From an uncultured Opitutaceae bacterium (lineage in GTDB: Bacteria; Verrucomicrobiota; Verrucomicrobiia; Opitutales; Opitutaceae): a stretch of DNA of 64,000 nucleotides. The position numbers and the translations under genes are program-made. The notes below the pieces were generated by a model. It had not been told where the DNA came from. It saw nothing but the letters and a program-made list of their open reading frames with translations, and did not search any database. Location: the NCBI GenBank assembly GCA_903929355.1, contig CAIYUN010000038.1:19573-83572 (forward strand), read 5' to 3'. Below are positions 1-9,922 of this stretch, one piece after another (position 1 is the first letter of the stretch; each line of letters opens with the position of its first letter).

Positions 1-613
1 CAAAAATGTCGAGCCGGTAGGGCTTGGGCGAATCCGCGTTGTAGCCAACCGGCAGCGTCAACAGATAGGGTTGGGCCGAACCGTCGATCTTCGAGTAATA
101 GCCGCGCACGCTGGAAACCGCCATCCAGGGAGCCTGCCCTTGGGCCAGCTCGGTCGCGCGTTGCCCGCCGGTGGTCAACGCAGCGCGACCCTGGGTCAGG
201 TTCAAACCGGCAAACGGGGCGTTGGCGTAGGGGTTGGGCGTCCCCGCGTCCTCCATCGTGAATTTGACGGCATTCAGGTAAATCTCCACATCGGCGATGC
301 GGTCATAAAGCTTCTGCCCGGCGTATTGCTTTTTGAGGGCGGTGATCTGGCCCGCCAGCGTGTCCATGCCCGCCGTGATCTCCGCGCGATTCTCCGCCGT
401 CAGCGGGGTGTTGCCGCCCCGCCCGCCGCGGCGCGCGCCTCCACCCGGCGGGGTGGCCGGGGCGGCGGGCGTGGCCGGACCCGGAGCCGGCACCACCGGG
501 TTGGCCGGGGCGTTTTGCGCGTTGGCGTTCAGCGCGCCGACCAACAGCCCAATGGCGCCAGCGGATCGGAGTTGACGGGAAAAAGCGGGGTAGTTGCGCA
601 TGGTGAGCTTCAT
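1..613 (-). CDS. N-terminal part of a secreted hydrolase-like protein (runs off window)
   Basis: The minus strand is open from an ATG at 613 to the window edge, giving about 204 residues without a stop. A hydrophobic signal segment lies at about residues 18-33, followed by a Pro/Ala-rich linker and a Gly/Arg patch (GGGARRGGRGG). The last visible part reads VRGYYSKIDGSAQPYLL and then LPVGYNADSPKPYRLDIF. That resembles the entry into the catalytic domain of exported alpha/beta-hydrolase or prolyl-oligopeptidase-like proteins of Planctomycetes and Verrucomicrobia. This assignment is from memory of such proteins; the catalytic triad lies outside the window. A second in-frame ATG at 601 is possible. 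I see no strong ribosome-binding site. Confidence 0.65.
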   Translation of the reverse strand, partial: MKLTMRNYPAFSRQLRSAGAIGLLVGALNANAQNAPANPVVPAPGPATPAAPATPPGGGARRGGRGGNTPLTAENRAEITAGMDTLAGQITALKKQYAGQKLYDRIADVEIYLNAVKFTMEDAGTPNPYANAPFAGLNLTQGRAALTTGGQRATELAQGQAPWMAVSSVRGYYSKIDGSAQPYLLTLPVGYNADSPKPYRLDIF

Positions 614-935
614 GGGGGTTGTGGCGCCAACGCGGACGCCGGGGTGACAGAACCAAGACCGAGAACCCGTAGTAGAGGCGGCTTAACCTCCCTGCGTCAA
701 CCGCCCTTTGCTTTTCATTTCAAGTCACAGGCCACGCTCCACCCCTGCTAGTTGCAACAGTTTGGCGATGGCGAAAAAAGGGGGTTGCGATGGAACTTCG
801 CGTCCCCGCCGTCGTCATATTCACCGTGCGCGTGGTGGCGTTGTTCTTTCTCCAATTCCCGGAGGTGCGACTTCCGGGATTGTTAGTTGAAGCTGGACCT
901 GGCGGGGTTGCCTTTGGGCAGCCCCGCCTTGGCTT
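614..935. other. Gene-free interval with two hairpins
   Basis: There is no convincing ORF between the start of the leftmost gene and the end of the MFS gene. The first hairpin has 7-bp arms, TCCCGGA at 857-863 and TCCGGGA at 873-879. The second has a GC-rich stem formed by 901-912 and 917-928. It sits just past the MFS stop codon and could terminate that minus-strand transcript, although there is no U-tract in that direction. The promoter of the leftmost gene should lie in 614-800, but I cannot point to it. Confidence 0.5.
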
Positions 936-2186
936 TTAATGGGTCCCGCCAGCGGGCTGGCCGCCGGGCCGGGCGGCGTGCGGCGCCAGCGCCCGCAAAC
1001 GCGCCGCCAGAAAATAAGTCACCGCAAACGCGGCCACCGCCACCAGACCCGTCCGCTCATAGCCATGCAGCGGGCCGTTCGTCGGGGGGTCCTGCACCAC
1101 CAGATACCCGGCCACGATGTTCGCCAGCCCCATGGCCGACTGCTGGATCGCGGAGTTGACGCTCATGAACCCGCCCCGGTGGCGCGGCTCGACCGCGTTG
1201 GTGACCAAGGCCATCGCGGGGGTGAAGCGGCCCGACATCGTCACCATGAACAACGCGATGACGAGCATCGCGACCGGCAGCGGCACGGGCGGCAGTCGGG
1301 TGATGAGCAACGCCACGAACGAAGCACCCAGCGTCAGCCACCCGAGGAGATGCAGCTTGTCATGATGGTCGGACAGCCGGCCGACGACGGGGGTGGTGAG
1401 AAACGTGCAAACCCCGCCCGCCAGATAGAGCAGCCAGATTTGGTTTTCCTGAAGGCCGACATTGACGACCATGGAGGTGGCGATGAATGGCGTGATGCAG
1501 GCCCCGCCAAAAACCAGGGCCGCGCTCATCAAAAACCCTCGTTGGTTCACGGGGTGCGAAAGGATCGCGCGCATCTGCCGCCACGGGTGCGTCGCCGGAT
1601 GCAGGGGCCGGAACGAGGGCAAGGTGCGCCACACCAGGACGAGGATCAGCGCGCTCGACCCCGACAGAAAGAAAAAGGGCCCGTGCCAGTTGAACCGGTC
1701 CGCCAGCCACAGGCCGGTCGGCAGGCCGAGCACGGAGGCGAGCGGAAAGGACTGCATGATCACCCCCATCGCCCGGCCGCGCCGGGCCGGGGGGATGACA
1801 TCGCCCACCATCGCCATGACAATCGAGCTCGCCACCCCGCCGCATGCCCCGGCGCCCAGCCGGGCCGCCATCAGCAATCCATAGCTGGGAGCCAGCGCAC
1901 AGGCCAGCGTCGACAGGACAAACCCGCTGTAGAGAAAGAGCAGCGCGTGCTTGCGGTCGAAGCGGTCCAGGACAAACCCGCCCAGCAGGCCGGTCGCGGC
2001 CGCCGCCACCCCGTAGGCGGCGACCAAAAAGCTGAACTGCTTGGGGGTGATGGCGAAGACGTTGAGCAGATACGGCCCGAGCGGCATCATGATCATGAAG
2101 TCCATCACATGGGTGAACTGCACCGCCACCAGGGTGAACAGCAGGGCGCGCTCGTTCGCGGTCGGGCGGTGGGCGGTGGCGGACAT
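936..2186 (-). CDS. MFS transporter
   Basis: This is a 416-residue polytopic membrane protein of the major facilitator superfamily, DHA1-like. The start MSATAHRPTANER was chosen because the first membrane helix follows about 12 residues later; the longer reading frame upstream is basic and low-complexity. Family marks include the loop after helix 2 (GGFVLDRFDRKHAL, the DRxxR/K motif A), a motif-C-like stretch near PLASVLGLPTGLW, and a second-half motif-A-like VVGRLSDHHDKL. About twelve hydrophobic segments are visible. It presumably exports a small molecule across the inner membrane; the substrate cannot be inferred. The C-terminal tail is Gly/Pro rich. Its start faces the start of the gene at 2282. 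Confidence 0.85.
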   Translation of the reverse strand: MSATAHRPTANERALLFTLVAVQFTHVMDFMIMMPLGPYLLNVFAITPKQFSFLVAAYGVAAAATGLLGGFVLDRFDRKHALLFLYSGFVLSTLACALAPSYGLLMAARLGAGACGGVASSIVMAMVGDVIPPARRGRAMGVIMQSFPLASVLGLPTGLWLADRFNWHGPFFFLSGSSALILVLVWRTLPSFRPLHPATHPWRQMRAILSHPVNQRGFLMSAALVFGGACITPFIATSMVVNVGLQENQIWLLYLAGGVCTFLTTPVVGRLSDHHDKLHLLGWLTLGASFVALLITRLPPVPLPVAMLVIALFMVTMSGRFTPAMALVTNAVEPRHRGGFMSVNSAIQQSAMGLANIVAGYLVVQDPPTNGPLHGYERTGLVAVAAFAVTYFLAARLRALAPHAARPGGQPAGGTH

Positions 2187-2281
2187 GAAGCCCGGCAGCG
2201 TCGGGGTTTTTGGCCCGCGTGCAACTCCGAGTCGTCGCAACCGTGCTTGCCGATTGCCGTTCGCTGGCCATGTTTCACCCC

Positions 2282-2785
2282 ATGAAAGCCTTCCCCGCCC
2301 TTTTTGGCGCCGGCCTCCTGGCCGCCGCGCTCTCCGTTCCAACCGGGCTGCTCCAGGCGCAATATCAACCCACGCCCGCCCCGGCCATGCCGTCCACCCC
2401 GCCGCCCGCCGCGCCCACCGCCCCTGGGGGCGGCAAAGCGGAGGGGAAGGCCGAGCCGGCGGATGGGACGATTGTGGGCATGGAGCTCGCCCGCAAAGAC
2501 GGCCACTGGCTCGGCCTCGCGATCGAGGACGGCAACTTCAAGCTGCGGTTTTACGACAAGCACAAAAAACCGGAGAAGCCGGATGTCGCCCGCGCCGCCG
2601 CCCACTGGAGCCCGGTCGGCAAGCTGGGTGAACTGCACACGGTGCTCAACCCCGAGGGCGACGGTCTGGTGCTGCGCGGACCCCAGTTCGTGTCCCCGCC
2701 TTTCACGTTCAAGCTCTTCGTCACGCTTTTGTCCGCCGACGACCAGGTGGTGGAGACCTTTGTGGTGGATGAACACGCGCCGTGA
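2282..2785 (+). CDS. Secreted protein of unknown function
   Basis: The 167-residue product starts MKAFPALFGAGLLAAALSV, a clear signal peptide probably cleaved near LLQAQ (about residue 24-26). A Pro/Ala-rich linker with GGGKAEGKAEP follows. The remaining 110 residues form a compact domain with no motif I recognise (core near GTIVGMELARKDGHWLGLAI and FVSPPFTFKLFVTLL). It is likely periplasmic or surface-exposed. An in-frame upstream TTG/GTG extension exists, but the signal peptide fixes the start at 2282. It is divergent from the MFS gene with 95 bp between starts, so the two may share a control region. Confidence 0.6.
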   Translation: MKAFPALFGAGLLAAALSVPTGLLQAQYQPTPAPAMPSTPPPAAPTAPGGGKAEGKAEPADGTIVGMELARKDGHWLGLAIEDGNFKLRFYDKHKKPEKPDVARAAAHWSPVGKLGELHTVLNPEGDGLVLRGPQFVSPPFTFKLFVTLLSADDQVVETFVVDEHAP

Positions 2786-2849
2786 GCGCCGGCTGCGCCC
2801 CCAACAATTCCTTGCGCCCTCCGGCCCCGGGGCGTAACCGCTCGGGGGC

Positions 2850-4055
2850 ATGAAGCCGCCCGATTCCGCTGCGTCCCCGTCCGCCGATCCCGGCGTGGTC
2901 CGGTGGCGGCGTGCCATTTACGCGCTGGTCATCGGATTTTTTGTGTTCGGGGTCGCGGCGCGTTGGCGGCCGGACAGCGGGTTCACCCCGCTCCTCCGGT
3001 TCGGCCGGCAGTTCGAGGCCGTCCGCCTCCCGGAGCTGGCCGGCCTGAAAATTGCGACCGTGCCCGGCAGCGGCTATGACGGCCAGTTCTATGCCCAGCT
3101 CGCGGTCAACCCGGACGTGACCGCCCCCGCCGTGCAACGCGCGCTGGACAACCCGACCTATCGGGCCCGCCGCATCCTGCTCCCGCTCGTCGCCCACCTC
3201 CTCGGGGCGGGCCGGCCCGGGCTGACCCTGCAAATCTACGCTTTGCTCAACGTGGTCGCCTGGGGCCTGCTTGCCTGGCTGCTGCACCGGGTCACCGGCG
3301 GAGCCGGCGTGGCCGGCGCCGCCATCTGGGCGGTGTGCCTGCTGAACCTCGGCACGCTCGACAGCGTGCGGGAGTCGCTCACCGACCTGCCGGCTCTGCT
3401 GCTCCTCGCCACGGCTGTCTGGCTGCTGGAGCGGGCCCCGGGGCGAGCCTGGCCGGCCGCACTCCTGCTCGCGGCTGCCGGACTGGTGCGCGAGACCGCC
3501 GTCCTCGCCGTCACCCTGTTCACCCCGGCACGCACCGGAGCCCCCCGCGGCGGGCGCGGATGGTTCGGTCCGGCCGTCCTCACGCTGCTGCCGGCCGCCG
3601 CCTGGATGTTGTGGCTGGCCCGGGTGTCGCCGGCCGGCAACACGGCCGGGTCGGCAAACTTCGGCTGGCCCGGCGCGGCGTTCCTGCGCCATTTCCGCGA
3701 ATGTGGCGCGGCGCTGCTTGCCGGCCCGTTCCATTGGCAGTTCATCTTTGGCCCGGTCGCCGCCCTGGGTCTGGCCTGGCAGTCCGGCACGGTCATCCGG
3801 CGGGCCCTGGCCGGCCCTTCCGTCTGGGACCGCGCCGCGCTCCCATTTGCGCTGCTGTTTTGGTTCCTCGGCAACGCGGAGTGGGGCGACCGGGTCGGCG
3901 GCGGCTACATGGCGGTCGCGCGGGTGTGCCTGCCCCTGACGCTGGTCTATTGCCTCCGCCTGCGCCGCGACCGGTGGTTCTGGTGGGGGCTCGCCCTGCC
4001 CAACCTCTGCCTGTTGCACGCGATCATGCGTTTCTGGCCTGATTTTACGTCGTGA
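2850..4055 (+). CDS. Polytopic membrane protein, GT-C-like (hypothetical)
   Basis: This 401-residue protein has about eight to nine hydrophobic helices. The first soluble loop contains VPGSGYDGQFYAQLAVNP and later LDNPTYRARRILLPLVA. That pattern is familiar from uncharacterised membrane proteins with a GT-C glycosyltransferase-like topology, where a periplasmic loop follows the first helix. No catalytic residue can be assigned. The stop at 4053-4055 lies 65 bp before topB, so the two could be co-transcribed, although no functional link is evident. Confidence 0.6.
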   Translation: MKPPDSAASPSADPGVVRWRRAIYALVIGFFVFGVAARWRPDSGFTPLLRFGRQFEAVRLPELAGLKIATVPGSGYDGQFYAQLAVNPDVTAPAVQRALDNPTYRARRILLPLVAHLLGAGRPGLTLQIYALLNVVAWGLLAWLLHRVTGGAGVAGAAIWAVCLLNLGTLDSVRESLTDLPALLLLATAVWLLERAPGRAWPAALLLAAAGLVRETAVLAVTLFTPARTGAPRGGRGWFGPAVLTLLPAAAWMLWLARVSPAGNTAGSANFGWPGAAFLRHFRECGAALLAGPFHWQFIFGPVAALGLAWQSGTVIRRALAGPSVWDRAALPFALLFWFLGNAEWGDRVGGGYMAVARVCLPLTLVYCLRLRRDRWFWWGLALPNLCLLHAIMRFWPDFTS

Positions 4056-4120
4056 CCAGCCCCCCCGCCAAAAACAAGTTCTTGCACCCGCGGCCCGCGC
4101 CGCCTAACCGCTCGCACTTC

Positions 4121-6919
4121 ATGAAGTCACTCATCATCGCCGAAAAGCCCTCCGTCGCCGCCGATCTCGCGCGCGCCCTGGGCAAAATCCCCAAGGTGGG
4201 CGACCACTACGAAAATGATGAGCTGGTCATCTCGTTCGCCCTCGGCCACCTCGTGGAACTCGAGATGCCCGAGGATATTGACAAGAAAAAATACGGCTTC
4301 TGGCGGCTGGAGACCCTGCCCATCATCCCCGCCAAATTCGGCCTCAAACCCATCGCGGGCTCCAAGGAGCGCTTCGATGCGCTCAAGAAACTGCTCGCCC
4401 GCAAAGACCTGGGCGCCGTCATCAACGCCTGCGACGCCGGCCGCGAGGGCGAGCTGATTTTCACCTACCTCTACCAGCTCACCAAGTGCAAGCTGCCCGT
4501 GAAGCGCGCCTGGATGCAGACCATGACCACCGGCGGCATCCAGGAGGCGTTCAAGAAGCTCCGCGACGGCGCCCAGATGGCCGGCCTGGCCGACGCCGCC
4601 CGCTGCCGCAGCGAGAGCGACTGGCTCATCGGGATCAACGGCACCCGCGCGTTCACCAAGCGCATGTTCGGCTCGCGCGCGGGCAATGTCGCCAGTGTCG
4701 GCCGCGTGCAGACCCCCACCCTCGCCATCGTCTATGCGCGCGAGCTGGAGATCCGTGGTTTCAAGCCGCGCGATTACTGGCGCGTGACCGCGACGTTCGA
4801 GCTCGCCAAGGGCCGCTATGAGGGGGTCTATCACCAGCCGAACTTCAAGAAGGCGGCGGGCGACGAGCACGACCGCATTGACCGGCTGTGGGCCAAGGCG
4901 CGCGCCGAGGCCGTGCTGGCGGCCTGCGCGGGCCACCCGCCCGCCCGCGTGACCGACGAGAAGAAGGGGAGCACCTCCGCCGCGCCGCGCCTCTATGATC
5001 TCACCACCCTCCAGCGCGAGGGCAACACCCGCTTCGGCCTGCCCGCCCGCCGCACGCTCCAGATCGCCCAGGCCCTTTACGAGCGGCACAAGGTCATCAC
5101 CTACCCCCGCACCGATTCGCGCGCGCTGCCCGAGGATTACCTCCCCACCTGCCGGCAGACGCTGACGAACCTGCCGGGGGATCTCGCAGGCCACGCGGCC
5201 AAGGTTTTGGCGGAGGGCTGGCTCCGCCCCAACAAACGCATCTTCAACAACGCCCAGATTTCGGACCATTTCGCCATCATCCCCACCACCACCGAGCCCC
5301 ACAACCTCGACGAGATGGAGGCCAAGATCTACGACATGATCGCCCGGCGGTTTGTCGCGGCCTTTTACCCTGCGGCGGAGTTCGACGTGACCACGCGCAC
5401 CAGCACCATCGCACCCGGCCATGAGTTCAAGACCGAGGGGAAGGTCCTCACCGCGCCCGGCTGGCTCGCCGTCTATGGCAAGTCCACCGTGGACGAGGAC
5501 TCGCCCGACTCGAAGGCGCTGCCCGCGCTCACCCCGCCCGACCAGGACACGGCGAAGACCGTGGAGGCCATCCTCCATGCCGAAACCACCAAGCCGCCCC
5601 CGCGCTACACCGAGGCCACCCTGCTCTCCGCCATGGAGGGCGCCGGCAAACTGGTGGATGACGAGGACATGGCCGAGGCGATGAAGGAGCGCGGCCTCGG
5701 CACCCCCGCCACGCGGGCGGACACGATCGACGGCCTCATCAACCAAAAATACATGGAGCGCCTCCAGCGCGAGCTGGCCCCCACCACCAAGGCCGAGGCG
5801 CTCATGCAGTTCCTCGCCGCCGTCAAGGCCGAGGAGCTCACCAAGCCCGACATGACCGGCGAGTGGGAGTTCAAGCTGCGCCAGATGGAGCACGGAAAAT
5901 TCTCCCGGGAAAAATTCATGGAGGAGATCGTCGCCGTCACCACCGGCATTGTCGGCCGGGTGAAGACCTTCGAGGAGAACGACGCCGACGCGCGCGTCAC
6001 TGACATCATCTCCCCCACCGACGGCAAACCGATGCTCGAGACCCTGCGCGGTTACAAGACGCAGGACGGCACCCTCACGGTCTACAAGATCATGACCGGC
6101 CGCAAAATCGAGGAGGCCGAGATTCGCGCGCTCGTCACGCACGGCGAGGTCGGCCCGCTCGACGGCTTTGTGTCCCCGCGCACGGGGAACCGCTTCCCGG
6201 CGAAGCTCGTCATCGTGGACGACCCGAAGCATGAGGGCAAACGCCGCGCCTCCCTCGACTTTGGCAACAAATTCGAGCTCGCTGAGTTGACCCCGTTTTG
6301 GACCGACCCGGCCACGCAGGCCGAGCTCTGCGAGGCACCCACCAGCTACGTGCTCCGCGAACGCGAGGGGGAGGGATGGAAGCAAACCTTCAGTGTCGGC
6401 CGGTTGATGTGCCAGAAGCCCATTCCCCGGGAAGCCGCCATCCAGCTCGTCACGACCGGGAAAAGCGACCTCATCCAGGCGTTTACCTCCAAAAAGGGCC
6501 GACCGTTTGACGCTTTTCTGGTGCGCCAGGGTCCAAAAATCTCCTGGGAGTTCCCGCCGCGGAAGCCCCGGGTGGGCAAAGACGGCAAACCGATCGCGCG
6601 CAAGGCCAGGACCCCGGCCGATCTCACCCAAGCCCGGCCGCTGGGCCTGAGCCGGCTCCACGACGGCGACCTGCTGGAAACGCCCGAAGCCTATTACGTG
6701 CGAAAACCCGCCGGCGATTCCACCGGTCGCATTGTATTCGAGCTCAAGCGGATGCTATGCCAGAAGGAGATTCCCGTGGATGAGGTCCAACGCCTTTGCG
6801 AGACCGGACGGACCGGCCTGATCGAGGGTTTTGTCTCCAAGCGCGGCTCCGACTTCAGCGCCTATCTTGTGCTCTCCAAGGACAAGAAGAAGGCTGAGTT
6901 CGAATTCCCCCCCCGCTAA
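4121..6919 (+). CDS. topB: DNA topoisomerase III
   Basis: This is a type IA topoisomerase of 932 residues, which relaxes or decatenates DNA through a 5'-phosphotyrosine intermediate. The start MKSLIIAEKPSVAADLARAL is the canonical TOPRIM entry; the 23 upstream in-frame codons are unlike the family. The acidic TOPRIM motif is INACDAGREGEL, and the active-site tyrosine is Tyr328 in VITYPRTDSRALP. After the core (about residue 640) the protein carries repeated C-terminal modules with the pattern VGRLMCQKPIP...ITTGKSDLI...FTSKKGRPFDAFLV, seen three times and ending EFEFPPR. Such topo C-terminal repeats occur in longer TopB/TraE-type enzymes, and they explain the length compared with about 650 residues in E. 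coli TopB. Confidence 0.93.
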   Translation: MKSLIIAEKPSVAADLARALGKIPKVGDHYENDELVISFALGHLVELEMPEDIDKKKYGFWRLETLPIIPAKFGLKPIAGSKERFDALKKLLARKDLGAVINACDAGREGELIFTYLYQLTKCKLPVKRAWMQTMTTGGIQEAFKKLRDGAQMAGLADAARCRSESDWLIGINGTRAFTKRMFGSRAGNVASVGRVQTPTLAIVYARELEIRGFKPRDYWRVTATFELAKGRYEGVYHQPNFKKAAGDEHDRIDRLWAKARAEAVLAACAGHPPARVTDEKKGSTSAAPRLYDLTTLQREGNTRFGLPARRTLQIAQALYERHKVITYPRTDSRALPEDYLPTCRQTLTNLPGDLAGHAAKVLAEGWLRPNKRIFNNAQISDHFAIIPTTTEPHNLDEMEAKIYDMIARRFVAAFYPAAEFDVTTRTSTIAPGHEFKTEGKVLTAPGWLAVYGKSTVDEDSPDSKALPALTPPDQDTAKTVEAILHAETTKPPPRYTEATLLSAMEGAGKLVDDEDMAEAMKERGLGTPATRADTIDGLINQKYMERLQRELAPTTKAEALMQFLAAVKAEELTKPDMTGEWEFKLRQMEHGKFSREKFMEEIVAVTTGIVGRVKTFEENDADARVTDIISPTDGKPMLETLRGYKTQDGTLTVYKIMTGRKIEEAEIRALVTHGEVGPLDGFVSPRTGNRFPAKLVIVDDPKHEGKRRASLDFGNKFELAELTPFWTDPATQAELCEAPTSYVLREREGEGWKQTFSVGRLMCQKPIPREAAIQLVTTGKSDLIQAFTSKKGRPFDAFLVRQGPKISWEFPPRKPRVGKDGKPIARKARTPADLTQARPLGLSRLHDGDLLETPEAYYVRKPAGDSTGRIVFELKRMLCQKEIPVDEVQRLCETGRTGLIEGFVSKRGSDFSAYLVLSKDKKKAEFEFPPR

Positions 6920-6995
6920 GCCCCCCCCGGCCTGCCCAAAATAGTGTTTTTCCGGCACGAAACCAGCCGGCCCGCAGGAGCGTCTTCATCGCCGT

Positions 6996-7325
6996 ATGAG
7001 CCCCCACGCAAAAAACTACCTGCTCATCTTCCTGTTCCTTGCCACCATTATCGCCGGCTCCCTTGCCTGGCAGAATTACAGCAAGTTGGCCGATCTCACC
7101 GCGAACTATCAGACGCTCTCACGGGAACTTGCCCAGGCCCGGACCCTGGCGACGGCGCGGGCGGTCCGCCAGCCGATCACGGTCATCAACAACCCGGATC
7201 TCTCCGCCGCCGACCCGACCGCGCCCGCCAATGGTCGCGCCCGGCGTGGTGCCAACGGAGCCAACGGCGTCAATGGGCGCCGGAATGCCAATGGTGGCGC
7301 TGGTGGTTATGCCGGCGGCGGCTGA
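6996..7325 (+). CDS. Small membrane-anchored protein with Asn/Gly/Arg-rich tail (paralogue of next gene)
   Basis: The 109-residue protein starts MSPHAKNYLLIFLFLATIIAG. It has one membrane anchor ending in SLAWQN, a short helical region, and a C-terminal tail dominated by Gly, Asn, Ala and Arg (GANGANGVNGRRNANGG). The N-terminal layout (KN-hydrophobic-LAT-G-AWQN) matches the next gene, so the two look like tandem duplicates with diverged tails. No function is known. The tail could bind nucleic acid or be disordered; that is inference only. Confidence 0.6.
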   Translation: MSPHAKNYLLIFLFLATIIAGSLAWQNYSKLADLTANYQTLSRELAQARTLATARAVRQPITVINNPDLSAADPTAPANGRARRGANGANGVNGRRNANGGAGGYAGGG

Positions 7326-7436
7326 TCCCGGCCCACGACGACACCCCACTGATTTTCTCCCCCCACAACTCCCCCCACCACCATGGCCACATACACCTCC
7401 CAGCCGGTCAAAGTATCCAGAAACGAATCCCCCGAC

Positions 7437-7985
7437 ATGAATCCCAACTCCAAAAACACGCTCTTCATCATTCTCCTGCTCGCGACCTTGGGGGTTGGCG
7501 GCTATGCTTGGCAAAATTTGAACACCCGGGTGGTGGTCTTGGAGACCCAGGCGGCAACCCGGGTTACGGCCACGGGTGGCCGACGCGGCGGCAATCCTGC
7601 CACTACTGCCGTTGGCGGAGTGAATGCGGCCGGCGCAGGGTTCCAAGCGGGTGGTCCGGGCGGCCCAGGTGGCGGTCGGCGTGGCGGGGGCAACAATACG
7701 GCCAACATCATTGCGAATCTGGGTCTCGACGATGCCACAGCCACTCAGCTCACCGAATTGGCGACCCAGCGGCAGGCTGCCATGGCCCAGGCCCAGTTGG
7801 ATGCCCAAAACCAGGGAATCAATCGCCGGGGCGACCCGCAGGGTTACCAAGCCATTCTGGATGCCGCCACCGCCACCATTGATGCGCAAATCGGTCAGGT
7901 CAGTCCGGATGCGCTCGCCGCTTTGCAGGCTGCCGCCAATCGTGGCGGTGGTCGTCGTGGCGGTGGTGGTGGCGGCGGCGGCTGA
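7437..7985 (+). CDS. Membrane-anchored protein with Gly/Arg-rich segments
   Basis: This 182-residue product is read from MNPNSKNTLFIILLLATLGV. An upstream ATG at 7383 is in frame, but it would put 18 polar residues before the anchor. One transmembrane anchor is followed by a Gly/Arg-rich linker (GGRRGGNP, GGGRRGGGNN). A helical region of about 70 residues (LGLDDATATQLTELATQRQ through ATIDAQIGQVSPDALAALQ) comes next, then a poly-Gly/Arg tail. The helical part resembles Spy/zinc-resistance-like helix hairpins common in planctomycete and verrucomicrobial exported proteins, but the match is loose. It is a paralogue of the preceding gene. Confidence 0.65.
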   Translation: MNPNSKNTLFIILLLATLGVGGYAWQNLNTRVVVLETQAATRVTATGGRRGGNPATTAVGGVNAAGAGFQAGGPGGPGGGRRGGGNNTANIIANLGLDDATATQLTELATQRQAAMAQAQLDAQNQGINRRGDPQGYQAILDAATATIDAQIGQVSPDALAALQAAANRGGGRRGGGGGGGG

Positions 7986-8128
7986 GCTCTTCTAACGGGC
8001 TTCCCGTCACGCTCTCCCAGAGATTTTTCCTGACCCACACCCTTCGGATTCAGGCTTAGGTCTGGATCGCTCCTCCAACCTGTTCTGGGTTTACTTTGGG
8101 TCGCAATTCACCTTGTGATCTCAGGCGC

Positions 8129-8623
8129 ATGGAATCGTCCGCCGTCCTTGGTGCCCGGCCACCCTCCTCCGCGCCGCCCTTGGCCGGTCAGGTGCTTTAT
8201 TTTGCGTATGGGGCGAATATGCGGCGCGCGGCCTTCTGCCAGCTATGTCCAGGCGCGGACTGGCTGGGCGTCGCACGGCTGGAAAGACATCGGATCGTCA
8301 TCGCCTGGCATGGCTATGCCAGTGTGAGGCCCGACCCGGACTCCACGGTCTGGGGCATTCTCTGGCTCGTCCCGGCGGCGCAGCTGCCCGGACTCGATGG
8401 CTTTGAGGAGGTGGCGGCGGGCTGGTATGTCCGGACAACGGCCCGGGTCGTCACCCCCGCCGGCCCGCGCGCCGAGGCCATGCTCTATCTGACGCCGCGC
8501 CCCGAGACGGGCCCGGCTCATCCGGGTTACCTCGACGAGCTGATCGCGGCCGCGCGGGCCAACAAACTGCCCGCCACCTACCTGGCCGCCCTCGCCCGCC
8601 TCGCGCGCGCCGACCGGATTTAA
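8129..8623 (+). CDS. Gamma-glutamylcyclotransferase-like protein
   Basis: This is a 164-residue protein of the GGCT-like (AIG2/cyclotransferase) fold. The hallmark is the N-terminal VLYFAYGANMRRAAF, the YG(S/A)N substrate-binding loop. LPGLDGFEEVAAGWYVR follows, carrying the acidic residue region used as general base in the family, and then a C-terminal helix after HPGYLDELIAAA. Members cleave gamma-glutamyl amines or dipeptides to 5-oxoproline. I start at the ATG at 8129; a TTG at 8096 would add 11 residues. The enzyme's true substrate cannot be read from the sequence. Confidence 0.75.
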   Translation: MESSAVLGARPPSSAPPLAGQVLYFAYGANMRRAAFCQLCPGADWLGVARLERHRIVIAWHGYASVRPDPDSTVWGILWLVPAAQLPGLDGFEEVAAGWYVRTTARVVTPAGPRAEAMLYLTPRPETGPAHPGYLDELIAAARANKLPATYLAALARLARADRI

Positions 8624-8658
8624 GTTGCGCCACCCGGCCGGCCGCCCACTGTCCGCCT

Positions 8659-8756
8659 TGGCCGGGCGCCATGCATGGGCAGGCGCGTGAACTCCGCCAG
8701 GGCCGGAAGGCAGCAACGGCAACGACGTCCTACCAGTGCCGTGGAGGGCCCGGCCA
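8659..8756 (+). ncRNA. ffs: Small signal recognition particle RNA (4.5S-type)
   Basis: The 98-nt RNA is closed by a perfect 9-bp terminal stem: TGGCCGGGC at 8659-8667 pairs with GCCCGGCCA at 8748-8756. The apex holds the SRP signature GCCAGGGCCGGAAGGCAGCA (8696-8715), with the GGAA tetraloop and the asymmetric-loop bases that bind Ffh. A run of six T follows (8758-8763), which together with the terminal stem would act as an intrinsic terminator. Its place directly before dnaX is a common bacterial arrangement. An apparent ORF across it is an upstream extension of dnaX and should be ignored. Confidence 0.93.
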
Positions 8757-8770
8757 CTTTTTTCCTCCCC

Positions 8771-9921
<1,151 letters not shown>

Positions 9922-9922
<1 letters not shown>

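Noticed and set aside
4127..6661. 844-codon open frame antisense to topB
   Set aside because: The protein is Gly/Leu/Ala/Arg-rich without family motifs and mirrors the codon structure of topB; GC-rich third positions keep the antisense frame open.
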